Assembly: GCF_000062885.1 (NCBI RefSeq)
Contig: NC_009142.1
Location: 5,693,584 to 5,757,583 of the forward strand
Origin: Saccharopolyspora erythraea NRRL 2338
GTDB taxonomy: Bacteria; Actinomycetota; Actinomycetes; Mycobacteriales; Pseudonocardiaceae
Direction of reading: 5' to 3'
Length of the DNA stretch: 64,000 bases
Shown: in pieces, positions 26,777 to 37,200 of the stretch
Position numbering within the stretch: position 1 is the stretch's first letter
Layout: every line of letters starts with the position of its first letter
Notes under the pieces: model-generated
Seen by the model: the letters and a program-made list of their open reading frames with translations, nothing else
Database searches by the model: none
Told to the model about the DNA's origin: nothing
Position numbers and translations under genes: made by a program

Positions 26777-29700
26777 CGCGCTTCCTCGTCACGGACGACG
26801 TGCCAGGTGATCTCGATTTCGTCGTCGGGGTGCGCGGCCGCGTGTTCACCGATCTCGTCTTTGAGCTGATTGAGGAACTCGGCGAGGCGGTCCTCGACGG
26901 CGCTCGCCCGAACGCGCTTGGTGGTCCGCGGATTTCTCTGCTCGGTCGGGTGCCCAATCGTTCCCGATACCGACGGTCTCCCGTTATCGGGGAGGGCGAT
27001 GTCATCGGCCTTAGAGGGAGCTGGCGGCAGCGGCGGGTTCGGAACGTCGGGCCCGGCCTTCTCCCGCTCCGCCTCCTTGCTCCGCCGATCCCGTTCCAAC
27101 GCGTCCGCCAACAGCTGCAACGCCGCGGGCCGGAACTCTTGCAACACCGGCGCGAGATCCCGCGTCCATTCGTCAGCCGAGGCGACCTCCGCCAGCTGGT
27201 CGACGAGTCCTTCCGCTCGGTTCGATACCGGGTCGCCGCCACCGACCAACGACCGCACCGAGTCGACAAGCTGCCATTCGATGGTCGTCAGCGCCGTAGC
27301 CAGGCTTGGAGCCGACGTGATCGCCGATCCAAGCGACGCGTCGGCTGTGCGGTACTCGGCCGCCGCCAGCTCGCGCACGAGCGCGGTGTCACCGTCCGCT
27401 CGACGCACCAGACGGGCCACTAGATCGGACGCGTCCAGCGTCGAGGTGATCCGTGGCGCGTCCCCTGCAATGCCCAGCTTCGCGTGGTGCCTCTCCAGCG
27501 CGTGGCGGACCTGCGACAACGCCTCTTCGGACGATTTCGCCGGCACTCGAACCGCGCTCGCCAGCTTCCCGACGTTGCGAGCAGACAGCGTCTCCGCGAT
27601 CTTTACTCCGAACACCACGGCCGCCCGCTCGCGCGCCCGCGCGAACTCCTCGGCGCTGGGCAGTTCCTGGGCGCGTAGCGAGTGGCCGAGCCCAATCTTG
27701 TCGAGGTCCGGTGTCTCACCCAGCGGGGAGCCGTTGATGAGCCACGCCCGGTCGGCCAGCAGAGCGTAGGTGGCGATCACGAGGCCCAGCACGGGTTTGT
27801 CCATACCGGTGTAGCCGAGTTCCTCGATCCATTCGCGGATCTTGTCGACGGGGTAGTCGCCGGAGACGCCGTGCTGCGCGGCCGCCTGTTCGATACGTCT
27901 CCGCCACTCGGAGCTCAGGTTAAGAGGACCGTCAGCGACGTCGCCGAGCTCCAGGGGGTGCACGATTCGGCGCACCAGCGGCAGTTGCTTCGCGTCGACG
28001 ACGGCGCGACCGCCGTTCTCAGCGGCCTGCGCGATCCAGGAAAACACGGTGCGCAGTTCGGCGTTCGTAACCGCTTTGCGGTTGCGGTTGACGTCGAAGT
28101 CCGGGTGCTTTGGATGCAGCACGTCGAACAGCCCGTCGGCCAGCGCGAGCACGTTGTAGTCGAAACCGGCCCCGCCGTACGGCCTCGGCTTGTGGCCAGG
28201 CTGCAGCGACATGAGGTGCCCGTCCTCGCCGACGTGCCGGCCCACCGCGTTCTCGTCGACCTGCGCGATCCCGTAAAGCTGCCGGAGCGTGGCGACGAGT
28301 TGGGTGCGGAGGTTGTCGGCGTTGGCCTGCAGCTGGTGGCGGATCTTCAGCCGTGAGTCCTCGGACAGCGTGCCCGCGTAGTCGGACAGCCGGTCCCGCT
28401 CCAGAAGATACTCGATCTTGAGCAGTCGGCCGAGCTGCGCAGCCTTCTGGGTGGAGAAGAAGTGCGGCAGCCACACGATCGTCGGCGCGTGCTCGTCCCG
28501 CCGCAGCCGGGCGACTCGTGCGGCGTCGTCAGCAGGAGACTTGTCAGGATCATCGAACGGATAGTCCAATACGAACCGGACCCGTCCGGGCACGCTCGGC
28601 GCGAAGTCGGCGTCGGGCAATTCGCTGGTGTCGCGGACGTTGGCGAACAGGAACTCGGCGGTCCGACGAGTCCCCCGCCACACGACCTCGCGCTCGGCGA
28701 CTCTGCTGTCGGCGTCGCGGATCCCCAGCTCGGCCCACAGGTGTTTCTTGGTCCAGATCCGCCGCGCGCCGAGCGAGTCCTGCTCACCGACCTGGTCCAG
28801 CAGTGGCTCGATGTCCAGGTCGGACAGCATCAGCCGGAATACCGGGTCCTCGTCGCCCTCGGAGCGCAGTTCCCCGAAATCAGCCTGCAGGTCCCGCAGC
28901 TTCGACACCACCAGCGACCCCGCTTGCACCGTCCGCGAGCGCAGCGAGCCGTGGTTGAGCGCAGCCAGCCGCTGCCCGGTCAACCGGCCCAGTGCGGACA
29001 CACTCGGCGCGAGTGCCGCCAGCAACAACGTCTTCACGAGACGATCGACCGCGACGAAATCCTGGCTGCCCGAACCATATTTTGCTTCGAGGTGCGCTCT
29101 TGACTTCGCGTAGAACCGGGTGGCCGCAGCTGCTTCGCCCTTGAGCCGGTCGGTGAACGCGTCACCGCTGTTGTCGACGAGCACGTCCCACAGGTCGCCG
29201 AGCGGGATCAGCTCCCCGACCTTCATGTCGTTCCGCCGCCGGTGCAGCATCTCCTGCAGCAGCTTCAACCCCGTACGCTCCCGCTGCAGCGCCCCGGACA
29301 ACGCGACAAGCACATTGAGTAGCGCGGGCGAGAGCGGATAGACCTCACGGAAGTTCTCCCACGACGCCCCGGTGGCGCCGTCCGCGTCGAGTAGCACCTC
29401 GCGATCGGCGGCCTTGCTCGACTCGATCGTCGAGAACGCCTCGTCCAGGATCTCCCTACCGCCCGGCAGGGGTTTGAGCACGCGTTCCTTGATGATCGCG
29501 GGCAGGTTGCGGTCTTCGAGCGACACGGTGTCGAACCGCTCGGCCAGGTAGTGCACCTGCGCTTCGAGGTTCTTGACGTCCTTGCCGGCGATATCGTCGC
29601 CGACGAGCTGCGAAAGATCACGCTGCCGGGAGATGAACGAAACGATCGGCAACGCCCGGTCGGCGTTGCCGGACTCGATGAGTTTGACGAGCTTCTGCAC

Positions 29701-30594
29701 CTGCTCGTTGACGAACTTCTGGTCGGACATCTTCGCCTGAAGCCACAGGATCAGCTCGTCCAAGAAGAGAATCAGCCCGTCGTACCCGAGGTCGCGAGCG
29801 TGCCGGGAGATGACCGACAAGCCGTCTTCCAGGGGGATGAACGCCTTCTCGTCGCCGCTGGCGCCCCGCTGGTACGACGACATCGGCCCGGACAAAAGTG
29901 CCGACACCAGCGCGTCCCGATTCCCGTCACCCACCGGCGCGGCGAACGCAGCGTCCAGTGTGGACGACTCCCACGAAGAGGACGGCTTCCGCTTGAGGTT
30001 CGGCACGTCCTTGATGCCACCGCTGCCCGACTTGGCGGGCTGTGAGGACTCCCCGAGCATCTCGATGAACTTCGTGTCACCGACCGACTCGCGCAGTCGC
30101 CGCGCGTCGGCGAGCAGCGCATCGGATCGGTACACCGCAGGCACGGGCGCGTCCGGGTGTTCGATGCGTACGTATTCGGCGTACTTCCCGAGGATCGCCG
30201 AGTCGATGTCGGTGGCCCCCACCAGGTGGTACGGCACCATGAGGAACCGCTTGCCGGACAGCCACGACTCGTTGTCGGCAATGACGGACTGCAGACCGAG
30301 CTTCGCCCGCGCGGCCGGGTCGTCGTTGAGCACCGCGTGCAGGACGGTCAGGAAATGGCTCTTACCGGACCCGAACGAACCGTGCAGGTAGGCGGCATGG
30401 GAACTGCCGTCGCGCAGCGCGGCCCGCACGATCGACAGCGCCTTGCCGAACGCGGTCCGCAGCTGGTCGGTGACGACGTACTGCTCGACCCTCTCGGCGG
30501 TCTTGCCGAACCCCCCGGAAAGCTCGACCTTGAAGTCCCCGGAGTGCACCGACTCCGGGATGTGGATGACGTCGCGCAGAAACGTCTGGCTCAC
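26773..30594 (-). CDS. pglY: PglY, BREX type 2 ATPase
   Basis: 1273 residues. The N-terminus SQTFLRDVIHIPESVHSGDF and the P-loop GSFGSGKS (residues 72-79) are characteristic of PglY, the type 2 counterpart of BrxC. A Walker B-like GLILFLDELILWLQ follows further on. The C-terminal tail is charged and proline-rich (PNPPLPPAPSKADDIALPDN). The ATG at 30594 overlaps the pglX stop. PglY ATPase activity is needed for the original Streptomyces Pgl phenotype (established knowledge). No frameshift or missing motif. Confidence 0.94.
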   Translation of the reverse strand: MSQTFLRDVIHIPESVHSGDFKVELSGGFGKTAERVEQYVVTDQLRTAFGKALSIVRAALRDGSSHAAYLHGSFGSGKSHFLTVLHAVLNDDPAARAKLGLQSVIADNESWLSGKRFLMVPYHLVGATDIDSAILGKYAEYVRIEHPDAPVPAVYRSDALLADARRLRESVGDTKFIEMLGESSQPAKSGSGGIKDVPNLKRKPSSSWESSTLDAAFAAPVGDGNRDALVSALLSGPMSSYQRGASGDEKAFIPLEDGLSVISRHARDLGYDGLILFLDELILWLQAKMSDQKFVNEQVQKLVKLIESGNADRALPIVSFISRQRDLSQLVGDDIAGKDVKNLEAQVHYLAERFDTVSLEDRNLPAIIKERVLKPLPGGREILDEAFSTIESSKAADREVLLDADGATGASWENFREVYPLSPALLNVLVALSGALQRERTGLKLLQEMLHRRRNDMKVGELIPLGDLWDVLVDNSGDAFTDRLKGEAAAATRFYAKSRAHLEAKYGSGSQDFVAVDRLVKTLLLAALAPSVSALGRLTGQRLAALNHGSLRSRTVQAGSLVVSKLRDLQADFGELRSEGDEDPVFRLMLSDLDIEPLLDQVGEQDSLGARRIWTKKHLWAELGIRDADSRVAEREVVWRGTRRTAEFLFANVRDTSELPDADFAPSVPGRVRFVLDYPFDDPDKSPADDAARVARLRRDEHAPTIVWLPHFFSTQKAAQLGRLLKIEYLLERDRLSDYAGTLSEDSRLKIRHQLQANADNLRTQLVATLRQLYGIAQVDENAVGRHVGEDGHLMSLQPGHKPRPYGGAGFDYNVLALADGLFDVLHPKHPDFDVNRNRKAVTNAELRTVFSWIAQAAENGGRAVVDAKQLPLVRRIVHPLELGDVADGPLNLSSEWRRRIEQAAAQHGVSGDYPVDKIREWIEELGYTGMDKPVLGLVIATYALLADRAWLINGSPLGETPDLDKIGLGHSLRAQELPSAEEFARARERAAVVFGVKIAETLSARNVGKLASAVRVPAKSSEEALSQVRHALERHHAKLGIAGDAPRITSTLDASDLVARLVRRADGDTALVRELAAAEYRTADASLGSAITSAPSLATALTTIEWQLVDSVRSLVGGGDPVSNRAEGLVDQLAEVASADEWTRDLAPVLQEFRPAALQLLADALERDRRSKEAEREKAGPDVPNPPLPPAPSKADDIALPDNGRPSVSGTIGHPTEQRNPRTTKRVRASAVEDRLAEFLNQLKDEIGEHAAAHPDDEIEITWHVVRDEEAR

Positions 30595-33500
30595 TGGCGT
30601 TCACCCTTCGCGCCGCCGCGACGGCCCGTCGGCCGCCACGCCTTCAGATCGTCCTCAGTGAGGTGGTGCTTGCCGCGTTGTTCATCCAGGAATGCCTGGT
30701 ACTCGTTTGCCGGCACCCCGCCCCATTCCTCGTCGTACTCGCCGTGCCACTGACGCACCCACGGCATCACCTCGGCCAGGCCCGCCAGAACCGGCGTCAG
30801 TTCCTCGGCACCCCAGCCCTCCTTCTCGCCCCGGTCGTTGACGATATTGACCAACGCCTGCGCCTGGTCCTTGTGGTCCCACCCTGCCCAGCCGAGCAGC
30901 AGCGACGTATCGGAGCCGGGCGCGGCGTCGGGGTAGGAGATGAACCGCTCCTTCGGGACGTCGAGTTTCCCGCGCTGCGACCAGTAGCTCGTCTTGCGGA
31001 AATCTGCGGAGGTGTATTTCGGCGGGACCGGGATGTCCATGCGCGTCCCGGTGCGGTCTTCCTCGCGCTGGAGTTCCCAGACTTGTTCCCACTGGGCTCG
31101 TTTGCGTAAGCCGGAGTCCTTGTAGCGATGGGCAGCCAGATAGGGCACGTGCTGGTCTGCGACGATCCGCTCCAGCACCTGCGAGAGGTTGAGGTCCGGT
31201 TTGCCCAGGTGGTCGGTCGCGTACAGCCGGGCGACCGCGTGCAGGTCCTCGTCGGTGCGGAACGCGTCCGCGAGCTGATGGACAGTCCTCGTGCGGGGCT
31301 GCTCGAACCCGTCGCGCACCTGGAACCACAGATCCCGCCGCTCGCACCGGTCGAGCAGCCACGTGCGGAGCGCCTCGGCTTCCTTCTTCTCCCACGGCTC
31401 GCTCGACCAGCGGCGCTTGCACTCCGGACGCTCGATCAACGCGATGTCGCGGCGCTTCTCGATCACATCGATCCGGTTCTGCACGATCTCGCGATACCAG
31501 TCGGGCCAGTCGGTCGGAATCTCGGTGATCGGGGTCGAATCGTGGCGGATGAACCATTGCTCGATCGCCTCATCCTCAGCGGCGCGCGGCGCCATGGCGA
31601 TCTCGAAAGCCCGCTCGCCCAATCGAACTTCGGGAACCGCATCGAGAACCCGCACGGTCAACCGCTCGCGTTCGGCATCGCCGAGCAGGCCGTACGAGTG
31701 GTAGACGAACCAGTCAAGCTCTTCCTGAAGGGCGATCATGCGGGAGCGGATGCGGTCGTGTTCCGCACGCGATGCGTTGAGTTCGAGCCGAGTCGGAGCA
31801 GCCCCGGACGCGAACACCGAAGCATCCTTTTCGGACATTCGCCGAGCGAGAGAGCCCAACGTGCGGCCGAGTTCGAGCGGAAGATCCTGCGGGAGCGGAT
31901 AGTCCTGGAGCTTGGTGCCCGTAAACTCGAAGTAACTCTCCCACGCGTAGCGCCCGGTCGACCGCTCACCACCACGATTCCCTTTGTCCTGACTCACCTG
32001 CTTGAGCCAGAAACAGGCCGTGGACGAGTTCAGCACCCCCAACAACTCCAGGTGCTCGTCCTCACTCGCCCCCTCCGGCAACTTGATCACCGGAGCAGAA
32101 CGATTGAAGACCTTCCCACCCCGATCCAGCACAAAGTGGCTATGAGTAGCGACAAAAGCGAACGGGATCGATAGCGGAGTCGCATAACGTTCAGGTATCC
32201 AGCGATACCACGTCCACCAGGGGACATCTAGTTCATCCCGTGTTTCACCGGAGAACCCGGTGGTCGAGTAAAGCACCCTGCGCATGGCCCATAGATGACG
32301 CCCCCATGGGCTCGCCGGATTGAATTCGATCGGTTTCTGATCCCAGCCGTACGGGACGAGAGCAGTCTGGTCGCACTTTTCGTCCCAGTCGCGTACCACC
32401 TCGCCGACCACGAGCGGTCGAGCCATCTCGTCTTCGACCCGGTTCCGGCGGAACCACGAATCCGAAAAGAAAAAGACCTCGTCCTGCCCAGGGAAACTCG
32501 CGAATCCGATCGGTCGTTCCAACAACGATTTCAAACGCTTCGGGGCCTCTTCTACCATGGCGAAAACATCGGTCGCGCCACCGCCGGAAAGACTCCACGG
32601 GAACCGGGAGTAACTAGTGCGCTCGCCGTCCTGGACAGACACCCACTCCGATTCGGTTCCGGGTTTGCCGATCTGGTCGAGGATCGCCGACCAGACCAAG
32701 CCCTCGGCTGGAATCTCCGGTTCGCCCGGTTCACCCCGAACCCCCAGCACCGCCCGGATCGACTCGCCCATGCGCGGAAAGTGGTTGCGTCCCACGAGAA
32801 TCACGGTCGGTGTCCCATGCCCCGGGATGTACGCGCCGGACGTATCAATGACGTGTGTCAGGTGGATCTTCTGTGCGAAGTAGTCCTGGATGAGCTTCTT
32901 TCCGAACTCGCGTTTCATGAACGAGTTCGCGGTGATCTGCCCCACGAACCCGGCCCGGCGATCGTCACCGCTCGTGAACACCGCGAGCTGGAACAGGCGC
33001 TTGGCGAACGGCACCGACAGTGCGTACTTGCCGGAGCACACGTCCGGGTACAGCGTGCGGTAGTTCGCGTTCTCCTGCTTGTCCTTCACCGTGATGTACG
33101 GCGGGTTCCCGACCACGACGTGGTACGACGCCCGACCTAGCAGGTCGTAGTCACGCACGTGCTCGTTGACGTCCTCGGTTGCGTAGGTGTGCGCTTCCTC
33201 CGCCGCGAACAACTCGTCCTCCGGCCGCGGCGCACCGCGTCCGTGGATCAGCGAGTCCCCCACTGCCACGTTGATCGGGAACTCCGCCGCCCCGTCCAAC
33301 CTCGCGTCTCCAGCTGCTCGCAGTGCCGCTACCAGCAGCCGAAACCGCGCGATTGACACCGCGAACGGGTTCTTGTCACAGCCGTGGACGGATTCGAGGG
33401 ATCGACGGATCAGCGTCCAGGAGTCAGTGCCCGGCTCCTTCGCGCGCCACCGCGTCAGCAGCCGATCGAAGATGCCCAGCAAGAAGTGCCCCGACCCGCA

Positions 33501-34229
33501 CGCAGGGTCGATCGTGCGTAGGCCGTCGAGCCCGAACTCCTCGATCGCGGGCGTCAGGGTCAGGTCGAGGACGAACTCCTCGACGAACTCCGGGGTCTGC
33601 AGCAGCGCATAGGTCTTGCGGGCGTTCTCCGACAGGTTCTGGTACAGGTCCCCGAGGAACCGGGTATCGAGTTCGGGGTCGGTGAAGTCGTGGTGCACAT
33701 GGCCGTTGTCGCCGCGCCGCCGCCAGAACCGGATCAGGTCGCTCGCGGCCTCGAACGACGGTGTGATCTCCCACAACGGATTGTGGTTCCGATCGAACAG
33801 GCCCTTGGCGGTCGGGTGCGCGGCTGCGAGAGTGTCGAACGCGGCGATAATCCAGTCCCGGTCGTTGTCCTGCGGACGCTCCCGGAAATACGCCTCGTGC
33901 CGCTCCTCCGCCTCGGCGAGCCGCTCGCCCCACCCCGCAAGGAACGGGTCCGGGATGAGGCCGTTGTCTTCGCAGAACCGTACGAACACCGTGCCCAGCA
34001 CCCAAGCCGCCGCGACCTGCGTAACGCGCTCGTCGAGCCAGGACTCGTAAGTCGCCGCAGTGCGTTCGGCCTCCCGGGCCGCCTCGTACTCCTCGCGTAG
34101 TGCGGCGTCGAACTCCTTGACCTCAGCCGCGCGGGCTCGCAGATCGTCCTCCAGCGTGGACACCCGAGCGCGCAGGTCCTTCACCAGCGCCGCCTGGTCG
34201 ATACCGCGTGCCGTCGCCTCGTCGTTCAC
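30591..34229 (-). CDS. pglX: PglX, BREX type 2 adenine-specific DNA methyltransferase
   Basis: 1212 residues from GTG 34229, which has AAGGAG 9 nt upstream. An in-frame GTG at 34247, overlapping the pglW stop, is the alternative. A coiled coil opens the protein (ARVSTLEDDLRARAAEVKEF). Motif I DPACGSGHF is at 241-249, and the N6-adenine catalytic motif NPPY at 375-378 (VVGNPPYITVKDK). PglX marks host DNA in BREX and can be toxic unless balanced by PglZ. The length is normal for the family, and the gene is embedded in the operon with overlaps on both sides. Confidence 0.95.
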   Translation of the reverse strand: MNDEATARGIDQAALVKDLRARVSTLEDDLRARAAEVKEFDAALREEYEAAREAERTAATYESWLDERVTQVAAAWVLGTVFVRFCEDNGLIPDPFLAGWGERLAEAEERHEAYFRERPQDNDRDWIIAAFDTLAAAHPTAKGLFDRNHNPLWEITPSFEAASDLIRFWRRRGDNGHVHHDFTDPELDTRFLGDLYQNLSENARKTYALLQTPEFVEEFVLDLTLTPAIEEFGLDGLRTIDPACGSGHFLLGIFDRLLTRWRAKEPGTDSWTLIRRSLESVHGCDKNPFAVSIARFRLLVAALRAAGDARLDGAAEFPINVAVGDSLIHGRGAPRPEDELFAAEEAHTYATEDVNEHVRDYDLLGRASYHVVVGNPPYITVKDKQENANYRTLYPDVCSGKYALSVPFAKRLFQLAVFTSGDDRRAGFVGQITANSFMKREFGKKLIQDYFAQKIHLTHVIDTSGAYIPGHGTPTVILVGRNHFPRMGESIRAVLGVRGEPGEPEIPAEGLVWSAILDQIGKPGTESEWVSVQDGERTSYSRFPWSLSGGGATDVFAMVEEAPKRLKSLLERPIGFASFPGQDEVFFFSDSWFRRNRVEDEMARPLVVGEVVRDWDEKCDQTALVPYGWDQKPIEFNPASPWGRHLWAMRRVLYSTTGFSGETRDELDVPWWTWYRWIPERYATPLSIPFAFVATHSHFVLDRGGKVFNRSAPVIKLPEGASEDEHLELLGVLNSSTACFWLKQVSQDKGNRGGERSTGRYAWESYFEFTGTKLQDYPLPQDLPLELGRTLGSLARRMSEKDASVFASGAAPTRLELNASRAEHDRIRSRMIALQEELDWFVYHSYGLLGDAERERLTVRVLDAVPEVRLGERAFEIAMAPRAAEDEAIEQWFIRHDSTPITEIPTDWPDWYREIVQNRIDVIEKRRDIALIERPECKRRWSSEPWEKKEAEALRTWLLDRCERRDLWFQVRDGFEQPRTRTVHQLADAFRTDEDLHAVARLYATDHLGKPDLNLSQVLERIVADQHVPYLAAHRYKDSGLRKRAQWEQVWELQREEDRTGTRMDIPVPPKYTSADFRKTSYWSQRGKLDVPKERFISYPDAAPGSDTSLLLGWAGWDHKDQAQALVNIVNDRGEKEGWGAEELTPVLAGLAEVMPWVRQWHGEYDEEWGGVPANEYQAFLDEQRGKHHLTEDDLKAWRPTGRRGGAKGERQ

Positions 34230-34243
34230 CGATGTCGTCTCCT

Positions 34244-37200
34244 TCACGCGGCGCCCTCGCCCGCGTTCAACCCCGCCAGGAAGGCGCCGTCCAGCACCAC
34301 CCGTTCCGACTCGCCGAGCACCTCGACGATGTGCTGCTCCAGCCGCGGTGTCTCCCACGCCGAATCGCCTGGGCACAGAAGCCACATGCCGTGGGGACGC
34401 GAGTCTGGGCGGCGGGCCGCGTTTTGCAATTCCGTCAACAGATCTCGGCCGCCCCGGTTGTAATAGCGGGCCAACAGGCTTGCGTGGTGCAGAAACAGCA
34501 CTGAGGACGAGGCCCGCCTGGCCAGTTCCTCCTGCACGTTCTCCCAGGTCACTTCGACGAACGACGCGAAGCCGTCCGCGATCACCCCAGTCGCGCCGAA
34601 CTCGTTGTCGAGAGCGCGGATGTCGTTCCAGTCCACGTCGTGCTGCTTGACCAGCGCCCGGAACTGCGCCAGGAACAGTTCGTCCACGTGCACCGAGTCG
34701 ACCGGGAAGGCCGAGGAGATCGACTCCGCCGCCCCCGGAAGGTGTACCCCGCGCAGCGTCAGCGCAGCGAAACCGCCCTTGTTCAACGCGGACGTCAGCT
34801 TCGCGTGCGCCTGCTCGCTCGGATCGCTCCGCTGCTCCGTCGACGTGACCGAGGTGTAGGAGCTGCCGACGCTGCGCGACGATTCGGGCTCGGGCTGCGT
34901 GAACCGCGCCTTCTCCACGTCGTAGACCAGCGGGAACCCGGCCGCCGACAGCTCACGCTCCAGTTGCACGTACGTGATCGACTCGCCGAGTTCCAGCAGG
35001 GGAAACCGGGCCTTGACCTTCGCAAGCAGATCATCGACGGCGATCCCGACCCCGCGCCGCACCCCGGCCGGAGCCTGCGAGATCCGCAGCGCCCGCACCA
35101 GGTCCAAGTCCCTCGGATACAGCTCCAGTCGGGGTGAGGCGGCCGCGTTGCGCGACATCGCTGCGGCCAGTTCCACCAGCCGCGTGTCCGCCTGGACCGG
35201 CAGGCCAGCGGGTGCGTCGATGGACCGAAGTTCGCGCACCACAACGCCCCGGCCCGGCAGAGGGTCGAGTTTCACCAGTTCGTCGGCACACGAGCCCAGT
35301 GCTCCGGCGAAGTCCGCGAGTTCCGGGGCACTCGGGTCCGAGGAGTCCGACAGCGACTCGAGAGCTACCAGCACGCGCTCCGCTCGGCGCAGGACCAGCA
35401 ACCTCGGCTCGGCGTCGGTGCCCTGGGCCGCCATCTCGGTCTCTGCCGCCGCCCGCACCACGGCAAGCGCCAACGCGTGCGCCCGCGCGGAGTCCTGCTC
35501 GACCGAGCCGCGCCGGGCACGCAGCGCGGCCGCGAGTTCGTCGGCGGTCATCACCCGGCCCGCCTCGCCCAGCAGTGCCACGAGATCATCGCGGACGGCG
35601 GTGAGGTGTTCGTCCGCCGCCCATTCCTTGGCCTGGGAGTTGAGGTGACGTGAGACGGTCGCCTGGGTGCGTCCGAGGGCCTTGGCCACGTCGCTCTGCG
35701 TCGGCCACGGCGGCGGGGTCCCGTCCTCGCCCGGCAACCCCAACAACAGCCGGATCGCCTCGGGCCGCGGGGAGCCTCGGCGCGGCTTCGGGGCGAGGAT
35801 CTCGACAAGGTCGTCGATCGTCGGCGCCCGGCCCTCGACCTGCGGGCGCTGCGGTGTCGCCCCGGCCAGGAGGACCTTGCTCCACTGGGTGTGCCGTCGG
35901 TTGAGTTCGCGCCGCACCAGTGCGCCGGCTCCGCGCGCCTTCGAGATCTGATATGGCGGCACCCGCAGCAGGTCGCCGACGGTGAACGCCTCGAACGAGT
36001 TCGCCACCGACACGGCGCGCGGCGACAGTCCGGCCGCATCCAGCGGGGTCTCCAGCGTCGCGCTCTTCGCCGCAGCCTCGCGCAGGTCCGGTAGCGACGC
36101 GTCGTCGGCCTCGGCTGTGCCCGGGGTAGTCAGCGGCGGGGTGCGGTCGGCCTTGCGGAATACCTCCCGCCACGCGTCGTCCATCTGCTTGAGCGTGTCG
36201 AAGCGCTTGTCGACCTCGCGGTGGAACGCGCGCCGGAAGAACGACGTCAGCGGCTCACGCAGATCCGGCTCGAACAGGTCCGCCGCCAGGTTCGGGGTCT
36301 CGTCCGCAGTGGTGCGCGGGTCGGTCATCCCGTCGCCCCACTCCGGCCGCTGCCCCGACGCCATCTCGTGCAGCGTCACCGCCGCCGCGTACCGCTCCGC
36401 GTGATCGTCATAGACAGGGCGGCGGGACGTGCCCAGGAACGGGTCCAGGTAGCCACGAGTGCCTGCCTTGACATCGCGTTCCGACACGCCGGCCAGGGAG
36501 AAGTCGAACAGCATCAGCTGCGTCGAGCGGTCTGCGCGCTTGAACACCCCGAAGTTGTCGGGCTTGAGGTCCCGGTGCCAGACACCGTGGCCGGCGAGGA
36601 TGTCGAGGGCGTTGAACAGGTCGCGGCCGTAGCGCTCCAGGTTGTGGTAGCTGAGCTTGCCCTCGGCGCGGATCGTCTCGCCGAGCGTCTTGCCCTCGAG
36701 GTCGAACCCGCCCGCGAACTCCAGATCCAGCACCGTGCGCCCGGCGAACTGCCGAGCCGGCGACAGCAGCTTCACCACGACACCGCCGCCGACCTTCGTC
36801 AGCGCCTCGGCCTCGGCCCGCAGCTGCGCGGCCTTGTCCTCGTCGAGGGCCACCTTGAACACGCGGTACTCGGGTCTCGGCTCCCCGTCGGCGTCCTCGT
36901 CGATCCGCGACACCAACAGCGCGCGGGCGGTGGCGCCGGTGCCCAGCACACGCACGACGTCCCACTCGCCCCCGACGGTCTGGCCTGCCGAGACGTCGAG
37001 CGGATCCACGTCTGAGGCCACGCCCACCGGAACCGACTTCTTCTCCGCGTCGTCGAGCCGCTTGAGGAACTCGTCTGCCGCGGTCAGCCGATCCATCGGA
37101 TCTGCCCGGGTTGCCTCGAAGACCAGCGCATCCAACTCGTCGGACACCCCGTCGGCCACCGCCGACGGCCGCAGTCCCTGGTTCTTCCGCAGCCGGTCGA